From Ascidiaceihabitans sp039975415 (lineage in GTDB: Bacteria > Pseudomonadota > Alphaproteobacteria > Rhodobacterales > Rhodobacteraceae), in NCBI RefSeq assembly GCF_039975415.1, contig NZ_JBDWHD010000006.1: a stretch of DNA of 64,000 bases. One strand, given 5' to 3'. The notes below the pieces were generated by a model. That model was not told the DNA's origin. It did not search any database and saw only the letters and a program-made list of their open reading frames with translations. This document shows positions 33,539-42,417 of the stretch, piece by piece. Numbering within the stretch: position 1 is the first letter of the stretch; each line of letters opens with the position of its first letter. Made by a program: the position numbers and the translations under genes.

Positions 33539-34089
33539 TCCGTTCTGAAATTCTCAAAGAAATCGCCCCGATTCTGAACCCGCACCTTGTTGTGTGCAAC
33601 ATCGGTCTGCCCAGCCAAGAGCTGCACATGATCGACGACAACGAACGCAATTTTTACATGCTTGGCACGATGGGCTTGTCGTCTTCTATCGGTTTTGGTC
33701 TGGCGCTGGCACAAGACAAACCGGTGATTTCGATCGACGGGGACGGTTCTGTTCTGACCAACCTCGGCACGCTGCCCACCATCGCCAACAACGCGACAGG
33801 AAACTACACGCTGCTGATTATCGATAATGGGTCTTATGGATCAACCGGGGATCAGCCAACCTATGCCGGTATGAAAACCAACCTTACCGATGTGGCGCGT
33901 GCCTGTGGCTGCGAAAACGTGATCGAGGTGCAGGACAAAGACCTCGGCCCCGTCTTGCAAGCAGCCGTAGACAGCGACCAGATGACCATCATCGTGTGCA
34001 AATGTGACAGCGGAAACATCAAGCTGCCCGTCATCACAATGGACCCGGTTGTCATCCGCCACCGCTTTATGGAAGCCGTGAAAGCCTAA
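33535..34089 (+). CDS. comE: Sulfopyruvate decarboxylase, beta subunit
   Basis: This 184-residue protein is the PP half of the thiamine diphosphate enzyme. It contains the diphosphate- and Mg-binding motif ISIDGDGSVLTNLGTLPT (residues about 67-84) and NGSYGSTGDQPTY. It starts at ATG 33535 inside the end of comD and overlaps the next gene by one base, so all three are translationally coupled. The product would be sulfoacetaldehyde; no sulfoacetaldehyde acetyltransferase gene is in the window. Confidence 0.9.
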   Translation: MIRSEILKEIAPILNPHLVVCNIGLPSQELHMIDDNERNFYMLGTMGLSSSIGFGLALAQDKPVISIDGDGSVLTNLGTLPTIANNATGNYTLLIIDNGSYGSTGDQPTYAGMKTNLTDVARACGCENVIEVQDKDLGPVLQAAVDSDQMTIIVCKCDSGNIKLPVITMDPVVIRHRFMEAVKA

Positions 34090-35201
34090 TGTCTGTCAAT
34101 GCCATCCACAGTGCCGACGACGCGCGACGTGTTGCAAAGCGGCGCCTGCCTTGGATGGTGTTTGACTACATTGACGGGTCCGCCGGACGTGAAACAGGGG
34201 CAGCGCGCAATCGTGCTGCCCTTGATGCCCTGACGTTGCGGCCCCGGATTTTGCGGGACGTTTCATCCCGCGATCTAAGTACGTCATTGTTCGGAACGCA
34301 GGCCCAGCGCCCTTTTGGCATCGCGCCGATGGGCATGTGCAATTTAAGCGCGCCGGGGGCCGATCTTATGCTGGCGCGTCTGGCCGCGAAATACAAAGTG
34401 CCGCATGGTGTGTCGACCGTGGCGTCCACACCACTTGAGCAAATCATCGACGTCGCCGAAGGGAACGCTTGGTTCCAGCTGTATTTCTCTGGCGACGGGA
34501 TAGGCACCTTCAAACTGGTCGAACGGGCCGAGGCGGCAGGCTACACCACCCTTGTTCTGACCGTTGATGTGCCAGAAGTTGGTCGGCGCCCGCGTGAATT
34601 GCGGCACGGCTTCAAGATGCCGTTCGCGATCGGGCCGCGCCAGTTCGTTGATTTTGCTTTGCACCCACGATGGTCGTTGACGCAGCTGGCCGCTGGCAAA
34701 CCCCAAATGGCCAACTTCGAGATGGACGGTTATGATTTTGACCGCACTGAAAGCCGGGCGCGGGCGACATGGGACACATTGGCCAAATTGCGTGACATGT
34801 GGCCCGGAAAACTTGTGGTCAAAGGGGTGTTGGACGTGGAAGACGCAGCAGGCCTGAAGGCCGCTGGCGTTGATGGCATTCAAGTGTCCAGCCACGGTGC
34901 GCGCCAGTTGGAAAGCGCGCCAGCCCCAATCGACATCCTGCCGCAGATACGCGCCGAGGTTGGCCCCGAATATCCGTTGTTTTTCGATAGCGGTATAAGG
35001 TCCGGTGAAGACGTTATGCGCGCCATGCACCAAGGCGCTGATTTCGTGTTCTTGGGCCGAATCCTACAGTTCGCCATCGCAGCTGGGGGGGAGGCGGGGT
35101 TGCACCGGCTTTGGACCATTCTGAGCGATGAAATGAGCATCGCAATGGCACAGACAGGACAATCGCAGCTTGTCGCCAATGCCGGGCTTGACCATAGTTG
35201 A
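34089..35201 (+). CDS. FMN-dependent alpha-hydroxyacid dehydrogenase, candidate sulfolactate dehydrogenase
   Basis: This 370-residue enzyme of the L-lactate dehydrogenase/glycolate oxidase family shows the start RLPWMVFDYIDGSAGRET, the FMN-binding APMGMCNLSAPGADLMLARL, the catalytic SSHGARQL (His and Arg) and DSGIRSGEDVMRAM. It overlaps comE by one base in the DHPS operon. The pathway needs an enzyme oxidising sulfolactate to sulfopyruvate. Membrane-linked SlcD does this in roseobacters, so this gene is the natural candidate, but that is contextual. A conventional lactate or glycolate substrate remains possible. Confidence 0.8.
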   Translation: MSVNAIHSADDARRVAKRRLPWMVFDYIDGSAGRETGAARNRAALDALTLRPRILRDVSSRDLSTSLFGTQAQRPFGIAPMGMCNLSAPGADLMLARLAAKYKVPHGVSTVASTPLEQIIDVAEGNAWFQLYFSGDGIGTFKLVERAEAAGYTTLVLTVDVPEVGRRPRELRHGFKMPFAIGPRQFVDFALHPRWSLTQLAAGKPQMANFEMDGYDFDRTESRARATWDTLAKLRDMWPGKLVVKGVLDVEDAAGLKAAGVDGIQVSSHGARQLESAPAPIDILPQIRAEVGPEYPLFFDSGIRSGEDVMRAMHQGADFVFLGRILQFAIAAGGEAGLHRLWTILSDEMSIAMAQTGQSQLVANAGLDHS

Positions 35202-35274
35202 AGCTCTGTGTGCGGTTTAGGTCAACGCGCACATCAGCGAGAAACCATTGCATGCCGCCTTTGGGATGTTGTGG

Positions 35275-36153
35275 TCAGAATTGGGCAGCCAGGTGATCGA
35301 TAACTGCGCGAATTCGTGCCGTCAGATGGCGGCTTGGCGGGTAGACAGCATACAGCCCCAAAACCTTTGCTTCTTCCGCTTCAAACAGCAATTGCAGCCG
35401 TCCCGCGTCCAGAAAAGGTTGCGCGGTGTAAAGAGGCACCCGACCAATGCCGAGACCATCAGCCGCCATATTGGCGACAGCACGCGGCGAATTGGCACGA
35501 AAGTTTCCCGATACGGCGACATTGTAGGTCTTTTGGGGCCCTTGAAATTCCCATTGATCAATATGAGAAGACGTTGTTTGCAAAAGGCAATTGTGCGTGG
35601 TCAATGCGGCGGGTTCGCTTGGGTGGCCGTGCTTTTCCAGATACTCCGGCGCGGCACAACACACGATGCGCATATCCATGAGCTTGCGAGCGACAAGGCT
35701 TGAATCCTTCAGTGCACCAAAACGCACTGCAAGGTCGTGACCTTCCTCGATCAGCGAAACATGGGCATCAGATAAATGAAGCTCGATAGACACCTTCGGA
35801 TTTGCGGTTTGGAAGGGTTTTAGCAAATGAACCAGCTGCGATGATCCGTACCCCGTTGGTGCAGTAATGCGAATTCGACCTGCCAGCTCTGACTGACGTT
35901 GTTGAACCAAGCCTTCCAGTTCGTCAAATTGTTCAAGCAATGGCAGACACCGATCGTAATAGGACCGTCCGGTGTCTGTCAGGGTGACGCTTCTGGTGGT
36001 GCGGTTGAACAGTTGGGCGTTCAGGCGTTCCTCTAGCTGGCCGATGTATTTGCTGGCCAATTTGGTGCTGATCCCGACCTGACGCGCCCCTTCCGTAAAG
36101 GACGCATGGGCCGCAACAGCCGCAAAGGTCTTCATTCCGGCAATGGTGTCCAC
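35275..36153 (-). CDS. LysR-family transcriptional regulator
   Basis: This 292-residue LysR protein begins MDTIAGMKTFAAVAAHASFT (GTG at 36153), with the helix-turn-helix ASFTEGARQVGISTKLASKY. It is of the CrgA/AaeR-like subgroup that typically has the GRIRITAPTGYG linker. It is divergent from the glutathione S-transferase at 36271, with a 117-base spacer, and likely controls the GST, PNPOx-reductase and DUF1348 genes. It is convergent with the end of the DHPS operon. Confidence 0.9.
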   Translation of the reverse strand: MDTIAGMKTFAAVAAHASFTEGARQVGISTKLASKYIGQLEERLNAQLFNRTTRSVTLTDTGRSYYDRCLPLLEQFDELEGLVQQRQSELAGRIRITAPTGYGSSQLVHLLKPFQTANPKVSIELHLSDAHVSLIEEGHDLAVRFGALKDSSLVARKLMDMRIVCCAAPEYLEKHGHPSEPAALTTHNCLLQTTSSHIDQWEFQGPQKTYNVAVSGNFRANSPRAVANMAADGLGIGRVPLYTAQPFLDAGRLQLLFEAEEAKVLGLYAVYPPSRHLTARIRAVIDHLAAQF

Positions 36154-36270
36154 TATCTACGCCTTGTTCATAAATATTCTACAAGTGGGTATATTATCGC
36201 CAAAACCCTTTCAAGTTATCTCTTTCCGCATCGCCGGAGACATCCTCTGGCCCCACAAGAGGAACATCAC

Positions 36271-36894
36271 ATGTCCAACGCAATTCGTATTCACAGCTTT
36301 CCCTTGTCCGGTCACGCCCACCGCGTGGTTTTGTTCGCAGGTCTTGCAGGCATCCATCACGATGTCATCAATGTGGACCTCGGCGCTGGTGCCCATAAAT
36401 CAGATGCCTACCTTGCCAAAAACCCCGCCGGACAAGTGCCAATGATCGAAGATGGTGACACAGTGATCAGCGACAGCAACGCCATTCTGGTCTATCTGGC
36501 GCGTAAATATGCCCCGTCCTACATTCCCAATGATCCGGTTGGCGAAGCGGAAGTGCAAAAATTTCTGACTTTGGCTGCGGGAGAATTGGCTTTTGGCCCG
36601 GCAGCTGCGCGGCTGATCAACGTCTTCAAGGCACCGCTGGACAAGGACTTTACCCATGCCACGGCCGCAAAGGTTTTGGGGAAGTTGGACGCACATCTTA
36701 AGGGGCGCGATTGGTTGGTGGGCGACGCGCCAACAATCGCGGATGTTGCGATCTACAGTTACACAGCGCACGCACCCGAGGGCGACGTTTCGCTTGAACC
36801 TTACGCGAACGTACGACGTCTGTTGACCAACATCGAAGCGTTGGACGGATTTGTTCCGATGCCGACAACGGCTGTTGGCCTAAGCGCCGCATAG
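36271..36894 (+). CDS. Glutathione S-transferase
   Basis: This 207-residue GST has a thioredoxin-like N-terminal domain (IHSFPLSGHAHRVVLFAGLA, then NPAGQVPMIEDGDTVISDSN with the cis-Pro and Ser-Asn glutathione contacts). A helical C-terminal domain includes the N-capping LVGDAPTIADVAIYSY. The ATG at 36271 follows AGAGGAACATC; the longer upstream frame overlaps the LysR gene. It is the first gene of a probable operon with the oxidoreductase fusion. The electrophilic substrate is unknown. Confidence 0.92.
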   Translation: MSNAIRIHSFPLSGHAHRVVLFAGLAGIHHDVINVDLGAGAHKSDAYLAKNPAGQVPMIEDGDTVISDSNAILVYLARKYAPSYIPNDPVGEAEVQKFLTLAAGELAFGPAAARLINVFKAPLDKDFTHATAAKVLGKLDAHLKGRDWLVGDAPTIADVAIYSYTAHAPEGDVSLEPYANVRRLLTNIEALDGFVPMPTTAVGLSAA

Positions 36895-36910
36895 ACGGTT
36901 TGCGCATTGT

Positions 36911-36942
36911 GCGCCTGACTGTTTATCCCGGCGGTCAGGCGC
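36911..36942 (+). terminator. Hairpin after the GST gene
   Basis: GCGCCTGAC (36911-36919) pairs perfectly with GTCAGGCGC (36934-36942). It is followed by a short pyrimidine run (gcccccttta), so it may terminate or attenuate between GST and the fusion gene. Confidence 0.5.
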
Positions 36943-36976
36943 GCCCCCTTTATTTTCTTCGCTCACGAGGCTTGCA

Positions 36977-39046
36977 ATGAATGTTGCGACATCGAACCCG
37001 TCTTCCCCTTTTCATAAGGGTGAACGCGAAATGCAGGACCGCGCAGGTTTGCAGAGATCCATGGAAGCAATTGGCAAGAACGCCATCCGCCCGTTCATGC
37101 CGGACCAGCACCGTGCATTCTATGAACAGATCCCGTTTATTCTGGTGGGCAGTGTTGATGGTGATGGGTGGCCTTGGGCGTCGATGCTGACAGGTGGTCC
37201 GAACTTTATTACGTCGCCTACCGACACGCGTCTTGATCTTGATGCTCAACCACTGGATGACGACCCGCTGCGTGCAAATCTGGTGACTGGATCGTCTGTC
37301 GGGTTGCTTGGGATCGAATTGTCCACGCGTCGCCGCAACCGGATGAACGCGACCGTAAGGACAACCGCTGAAAAAGGCATGTCACTTGACGTTGTACAAT
37401 CGTTTGGCAACTGCCCTCAGTACATCCAGACCCGCGACATTCAATTTGTGCGGCAGGTGCATGCCGCAGTCGACAGGCCCCCGACGGACACATTCGTAGA
37501 CATGGATGCCGCGGCACAGGCTTTCATCGGCCAAGCCAATTCATTCTATGTGGCCAGTTCATCGGATGTGGCGGAAAACCCGATGGCAAATGGTGTCGAC
37601 GTGTCACATCGTGGTGGCCAGTCCGGGTTCCTCAAGGTTGAGGGCAATACGATCCTTGTTCCCGACTTCTCGGGTAATAACTTTTTCAACACATTGGGCA
37701 ATTTCCTTGTGAATCCCAAAGCGGGTCTGCTGTTTGCGGACTTCAGCACTGGCGATGTGTTGATGTTGACTGGCACGACAGAGGTTTTGGATGCGGATGC
37801 ACCCGAACTTGCGGGCTTCAAAGGAGCGGAACGCGGTTGGCGCTTTACCCTTGATCATGGCCTACGCATTTATGACGCTTTGCCGTTTCGGGCTGATTTC
37901 ACCGAATGGTCGCCCAACAGTCTGATGGCCGACAGCTGGGCCAAGGCAGACGCCCGCCAAACGGCTGAGGCTGCGCGAAACACGTGGCGGCCCCTGCGTG
38001 TCGTCGCCATAAAAGACGAAAGCAGCGTCATCCGGTCTTTCACATTCGAGGCAGCAGACAAGCAACCGCTTCCTTTGTTCCAAGCGGGCCAGTTTTTGAC
38101 CATCCGCGTCACCCCGCAAGATGCAGGCCCGCAAATCAGAACATACACAGTGTCATCCGCCCCCGATGATGACGGCTACCGCATTTCCGTCAAACGCGAA
38201 CCCGGTGGTGTGGTGTCCAATGACCTGCACAACAGGCTTCAGATCGGCGATGTGATCGAGGCGAAAGGACCAATGGGCGCCTTCTACATCGACGCTTTGG
38301 ACAAACGCCCCGCAGTTCTGTTTGCTGGTGGTGTCGGGGTCACGCCGATGATGTCCATGACGCGGCATGTACTGAAGGAAGGCGTGCGAAAACGCTATAC
38401 CCGCCCGCTGACTGTGTTTCATGCGGCGCAATCCACCGACCAACGCGCCTTTTTGGACGCGTTCCGCGCAGCCGAGATGCAAAGCGATGGAAAGATCAAA
38501 TATGTGTCGATCATCGGCGCACCTAAGGACGATGAGATCCAAGGCATTGATTTCGACGCCAGCGGCTTCATCACGCCGGAATTGATAAAAAGCCGGCTAT
38601 CTTTTGATGACTACGACGTCTTCCTATGTGGTCCGCCGGCCTTCATGCAGGCTGTTTATGACGCGTTGCGCGATCTTGGTGCGCGGGACGTGCGCATTTT
38701 TGCTGAAGCATTCGGGCCCGCAGCCCTGACACGTCGTGCTGACGCAGGAACGGCCACGTTTGAACCGGACCCTGAAGCAGACGCAGCAGTGATCACCTTT
38801 GCCAAATCAGGTCAAAAGCGGGGCTGGGAAAAAGGCGGCGCGACCTTGTTGGAAACGGCAGAATCGCAGGGTATCACGCCTCCATTTTCTTGCCGAAGCG
38901 GATCATGCGGCAGTTGCCTGACCAAAACGCTATCGGGCCGCGTTGCATACCGTACCGCCGTGACTGCCACACACGCGGACGACGAAGTGCTGCTGTGCTG
39001 CGCGGTTCCTGCCGAAGGCACCGACACCCTCGTTCTTGATCTTTAA
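36977..39046 (+). CDS. PNPOx-like / ferredoxin reductase / [2Fe-2S] ferredoxin fusion protein
   Basis: This 689-residue protein fuses three modules. The N-terminal ~320 residues form a pyridoxamine-phosphate-oxidase-like split barrel (QIPFILVGSVDGDGWPWASML, then SHRGGQSGFLKVEGNTILVP). Residues about 335-575 are a ferredoxin-NADP reductase domain with the FAD motif RTYTVSSAP and the nucleotide-binding VLFAGGVGVTPMMSM. The final ~90 residues are a plant-type ferredoxin with CRSGSCGSCLTK and a last Cys in CCAVP. Electrons could pass from NAD(P)H via FAD and the iron-sulfur centre to the barrel or an external partner. The ATG at 36977 has GAGG six bases upstream. It lies downstream of the GST under the same LysR. 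Confidence 0.87.
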   Translation: MNVATSNPSSPFHKGEREMQDRAGLQRSMEAIGKNAIRPFMPDQHRAFYEQIPFILVGSVDGDGWPWASMLTGGPNFITSPTDTRLDLDAQPLDDDPLRANLVTGSSVGLLGIELSTRRRNRMNATVRTTAEKGMSLDVVQSFGNCPQYIQTRDIQFVRQVHAAVDRPPTDTFVDMDAAAQAFIGQANSFYVASSSDVAENPMANGVDVSHRGGQSGFLKVEGNTILVPDFSGNNFFNTLGNFLVNPKAGLLFADFSTGDVLMLTGTTEVLDADAPELAGFKGAERGWRFTLDHGLRIYDALPFRADFTEWSPNSLMADSWAKADARQTAEAARNTWRPLRVVAIKDESSVIRSFTFEAADKQPLPLFQAGQFLTIRVTPQDAGPQIRTYTVSSAPDDDGYRISVKREPGGVVSNDLHNRLQIGDVIEAKGPMGAFYIDALDKRPAVLFAGGVGVTPMMSMTRHVLKEGVRKRYTRPLTVFHAAQSTDQRAFLDAFRAAEMQSDGKIKYVSIIGAPKDDEIQGIDFDASGFITPELIKSRLSFDDYDVFLCGPPAFMQAVYDALRDLGARDVRIFAEAFGPAALTRRADAGTATFEPDPEADAAVITFAKSGQKRGWEKGGATLLETAESQGITPPFSCRSGSCGSCLTKTLSGRVAYRTAVTATHADDEVLLCCAVPAEGTDTLVLDL

Positions 39047-39069
39047 ACTTAAGTGGAAGGACTATTCGA

Positions 39070-39534
39070 ATGTCACGCCCCCCTTTGCCGCCATTTACCC
39101 GTGAAACCGCAATTCAAAAGGTACGCCTTGCCGAAGACGGTTGGAACAGCCGCGATGCGGGCAAAGTTGCGACCGCCTACACGCTTGATACCAAATGGCG
39201 CAACCGCGCAGATTTTGTGACCAATCGCGATGAGGCCGAAGCATTCTTGTCAGGCAAATGGGTACGTGAAAATGAATACCGCCTGATCAAAGAGCTGTGG
39301 GCCTTTACCGACAACCGGATCGCGGTGCGCTATGCCTATGAATGGCGCGATGACAGCGGCAATTGGTTCCGGTCATATGGAAACGAAAACTGGGAATTCG
39401 CCGAGGACGGCTTGATGCAGAACCGCCACGCCAGCATCAATGATCTGCCGATCCGCGAAGAAGACCGTCTGTTCCATTGGCCTTTGGGACGACGTCCCGA
39501 TGACCATCCAAGCCTGTCTGATTTGGGACTTTGA
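39070..39534 (+). CDS. DUF1348 / NTF2-like family protein
   Basis: This 154-residue protein matches the DUF1348 family, small NTF2-like folds of unknown function. It contains KVRLAEDGWNSRDAGKVATA, YTLDTKWRNRADFV, and the highly conserved AVRYAYEWRDDSGNWFRSYG and NENWEFAEDGLMQNRHASIN. It starts 23 bases after the reductase fusion with AAGTGGAAGG upstream and probably closes that operon. DUF1348 genes often lie by oxidoreductases and GSTs, fitting a stress or detoxification set. Confidence 0.9.
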   Translation: MSRPPLPPFTRETAIQKVRLAEDGWNSRDAGKVATAYTLDTKWRNRADFVTNRDEAEAFLSGKWVRENEYRLIKELWAFTDNRIAVRYAYEWRDDSGNWFRSYGNENWEFAEDGLMQNRHASINDLPIREEDRLFHWPLGRRPDDHPSLSDLGL

Positions 39535-39618
39535 TCGCGCATCCGGGCGATAGGCTGGACCGGCCTTCAGATTTGCTTTGGGTTTTGGGTATGTGGTCTG
39601 GAAAGCAAAACAGGCCGT

Positions 39619-40449
39619 TCAAAATCGCTCGCCCAGCAACCGGTAACACCAAAAGGGTTCTTCGGAGGCGATTTTTTGGTTCAGGGTGACGGGGGAAAAT
39701 CCCGTCGCACGCTTTAGGGCGCGCCCCATGTGGGACTGATCTGCAAACCCTGCGTCAGCGGCAACTTCAGCCGGGGTGGACTGCGGATCTTGCGAAATCA
39801 GACGATGGACGTCTTCCAGCTTGGCAAAGAAATCCAAAGTTTGTTTGCTTAGCCCTGTGTGTCGTTGAAGGCGTCGTTGCATGGATCGAAGGCTGCGTCC
39901 GGCTCCGGTTTGCGCAAGTTGGATCGTCAGGTGATACATCCAGTCTTTGAGCATATCGGGAGCCGTCCGGTCAAACGGTTCACCGTTGCCCTTTGTGCCA
40001 ACCCAGCTGTGTGCCATTTCCTGCCAGAACTTGGGCCATGCAGCTTCAAGGGGCGGGACAGCCAAAGGGGAAAGGGCGTGTTTTATGCGCGTCGATGGTA
40101 CGGCGTCCAATGTGCCACCCAATTGCCGCCAGGCGTCGGGAAAGAAGGTGACAGTGGCGGCCAAAACCGGCCCCGCGCTCCAACTCATTTGCGGCTTGCT
40201 TTGTGGCGGCAAGAACAGTGTTCGTGGGGAAACGGGTTGTTGTTTGAGGTGTTCAAGCGGAAGGATGCCTTCGGCCAAATGCAGCTGCCCTTCAAAAAAC
40301 ATCGAAACGGAATACAGGGGGGACGCGGGAAAGTAATTGACCCGATCTGCATCGGACAACTGCACATTGCGTGTGTCACGCACAATGCACCCGGCGATAC
40401 AGCTGGATAGTGATCTGGGTGGCAAAATAAGCTGGCAATTCGACGCCAT
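39619..40449 (-). CDS. AraC-family transcriptional regulator
   Basis: This 276-residue regulator has a variable N-terminal domain (MASNCQLILPPRSLSSCIAG) and a C-terminal AraC helix-turn-helix pair, readable as DPQSTPAEVAADAGFADQSH followed by MGRALKRATGFSP. The ATG at 40449 is chosen because of an AAAGG ribosome site; a TTG at 40464 is the alternative. It is divergent from the DUF2867/P450 gene pair and could control it. The effector is unknown. Confidence 0.88.
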   Translation of the reverse strand: MASNCQLILPPRSLSSCIAGCIVRDTRNVQLSDADRVNYFPASPLYSVSMFFEGQLHLAEGILPLEHLKQQPVSPRTLFLPPQSKPQMSWSAGPVLAATVTFFPDAWRQLGGTLDAVPSTRIKHALSPLAVPPLEAAWPKFWQEMAHSWVGTKGNGEPFDRTAPDMLKDWMYHLTIQLAQTGAGRSLRSMQRRLQRHTGLSKQTLDFFAKLEDVHRLISQDPQSTPAEVAADAGFADQSHMGRALKRATGFSPVTLNQKIASEEPFWCYRLLGERF

Positions 40450-40538
40450 TGAAACGCCTTTCAAGAATATGACGCCATCGTTCTATAGATTGTGCCGCGG
40501 CTGTGCCAGATCATTCGCAACATACAAGAGGTCTACAC

Positions 40539-41036
40539 ATGCCGTACACATCCCCACCAAAGAATTACCCTGTTGAAGCTGAACCGCGATTGCCGAACCC
40601 TATTTTGCCAACTGCCAATTGGGCCGATGCATTTGAAATCGAAACGCCGCGTGTTTTTTCCGACATGAGACAATTGGCGGAACAGACAATCGGATCAATG
40701 CCACGATGGGCGCGGTGGCTTTTGGTCGTGCGTAACATTCTGGTTGTGCCGTTTGGGCTGAAGTCTGACGGATTGGCTGACGGGCAAGGTACTGCAGATT
40801 GTATCGATATTTTTCCGGTTCTGGACGAAACAAAAGACCGTATCGTGCTTGGCTTCGATGACCGTCATCTGGATTTTAGGATCGTTGTCGACCGCCACGC
40901 AACCGACCGGGCATCTTTTTTGTTGCGGGCCACAACTTTGGTGGGCCGTCACAACGCAATGGGTCGGATTTATATCGCCGTTGTTGCGCCTTTTCATCGT
41001 GCTATCGTCAAATCGGTGTTAAAAAATGCAGTTTAA
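40539..41036 (+). CDS. DUF2867 family protein
   Basis: This 165-residue protein resembles DUF2867, with the typical core DSFHI-like region replaced by GTADCIDIFPVLDETKDRIV. The family features GFDDRHLDFRIVV, a central RATTLVGRHNAMGRIYIAVV, and a final IAVVAPFHRAIVKSVL are present. The ATG at 40539 has AAGAGG eight bases before it. It overlaps the P450 gene by 11 bases, so they are an operon. DUF2867 function is not established; members are thought to bind lipids or form accessory domains. Confidence 0.8.
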   Translation: MPYTSPPKNYPVEAEPRLPNPILPTANWADAFEIETPRVFSDMRQLAEQTIGSMPRWARWLLVVRNILVVPFGLKSDGLADGQGTADCIDIFPVLDETKDRIVLGFDDRHLDFRIVVDRHATDRASFLLRATTLVGRHNAMGRIYIAVVAPFHRAIVKSVLKNAV

Positions 41037-42342
41037 AGTCGTCAATGGAAACGGATTTGGTTGGTCATTTGTGCGCTTTTTGAAGGAATTGCCCGGTGAC
41101 TACGTTGGAACCTTGTCCAAAGTGCAAGCGCGTCATGGCGATCTTGTGCATTGGCGCGTGTTTGGCGGTGCGACGAATTTCGCGTTTATCAGCGACAGCG
41201 CGGTGAACAGGGATTTGTTTGTGCGCAACGCCGATGCACTTGGAAAATCCCCGTCCCAGATACAGACGTTTTTATATGCCGCAGGACCAAGTGTTGCCAC
41301 GGCGCATGGAGACGCGTGGCGCACCAAAAGAAAAGAAGCAAACAGCCTGTTTTCACGCAGCGCGGTGGAAGCGTCTTGCGCAGGGCAAGTGGCCGTCACG
41401 GAAAAATATGTATCCAGTTTAGGCGCGGGCCCGAGTGACGCAATGACAATGGCCAGGCGTTTGGCTGCACTGACATCAAGCCGCGGGATCTTGGGGCGCG
41501 AAATCTCTTTGGACGAGGCCGACATCCAAATCGCCTTCAGCCAAGCCGCTGCAGACCGGTTCAACGCGGAATCAGCGCAATTGTTTGCGCGTCCCGATTG
41601 GATACAAGCCCCGTCGCGCCGCGAATTGACCCGTCGAAAAAATGAGGTTTTCCCGATTGTTCAAAACGCCATTGATGATTTGCGGCGCTCGAACGCGCCC
41701 AATGACGGATTGATGGACCATTATGTGAACGGGGATTTCATCACCTCAACGGACGAGGAAATGCTGACTATTCTTGTCGGCTTGCTGATGGGGGCGCAGG
41801 ACAATATTGCGGCTGCCGCAGCTTGGATTTTGGCTTTTCTGGCACATTATCCGACCGTCCAAGACGACATTCGAACCGAAGTTGCCAATATAGGATCACA
41901 AGCTTCTGATCTTCACGACAGCCCATTGCTTAAAGCAACAATTGCTGAGGTTCTGCGCATGCGACCACCTGCGCCCGCCAACCAACCGCGGGTTTTGAAC
42001 CGTGCCGTAGAGGTTGCGGGACACAAGCTTCCCAAAGGCACATATATCTTCAATTCATTCTATAATATGCATCACGATCCGCGTGTTTTCGAAAACCCGG
42101 AAGCCTTTGATCCTGCCAGATTTTTGGATGGATCGTTGGTGCGCTCGCCGAATTTTGTACCTTTTGGACATGGGGCACGAAATTGCGTGGCTCAGGGTAT
42201 GGCCATGCAGCAATTGATGGCGATTGTGGTTGGAATTCTGCGTGGCCATAAAGTGGTCGCTCAACAAGAAAGCCTACCGGAAATGGAACAAAAACCGTTT
42301 ATCGTGCCCGCGCCATTCAAAATAGGAGTTCAGAAAATATAA
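41026..42342 (+). CDS. Cytochrome P450 with atypical I-helix
   Basis: This 438-residue class I-like P450 monooxygenase has the ExxR motif in AEVLRMRPPAPA, PERF-like FDPARFLDG, and the haem-thiolate loop VPFGHGARNCVAQGMAMQQL with the Cys ligand. In the I-helix, the acid-alcohol pair reads GAQDN: the acidic residue is kept but the conserved Thr is Asn. The haem loop Gly-His-Gly-Ala-Arg-Asn-Cys resembles families that take lipid-like substrates. It starts within the DUF2867 gene; no dedicated ferredoxin partner is adjacent. The substrate is unknown. Confidence 0.88.
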   Translation: MQFKVVNGNGFGWSFVRFLKELPGDYVGTLSKVQARHGDLVHWRVFGGATNFAFISDSAVNRDLFVRNADALGKSPSQIQTFLYAAGPSVATAHGDAWRTKRKEANSLFSRSAVEASCAGQVAVTEKYVSSLGAGPSDAMTMARRLAALTSSRGILGREISLDEADIQIAFSQAAADRFNAESAQLFARPDWIQAPSRRELTRRKNEVFPIVQNAIDDLRRSNAPNDGLMDHYVNGDFITSTDEEMLTILVGLLMGAQDNIAAAAAWILAFLAHYPTVQDDIRTEVANIGSQASDLHDSPLLKATIAEVLRMRPPAPANQPRVLNRAVEVAGHKLPKGTYIFNSFYNMHHDPRVFENPEAFDPARFLDGSLVRSPNFVPFGHGARNCVAQGMAMQQLMAIVVGILRGHKVVAQQESLPEMEQKPFIVPAPFKIGVQKI

Positions 42343-42389
42343 GCCGCGAAAACAGTGGGGTTCACCTGTTTTTGGATCAGACACGACGC

Positions 42390-42417
42390 GCACCGTAGGA
42401 TCCTGACCCTACGGTGC
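42390..42417. terminator. Shared terminator between P450 and AraC genes
   Basis: GCACCGTAGG (42390-42399) pairs perfectly with CCTACGGTGC (42408-42417) across an eight-base loop between two convergent genes; it overlaps the AraC stop codon. It lacks strong T-tracts. Confidence 0.55.
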
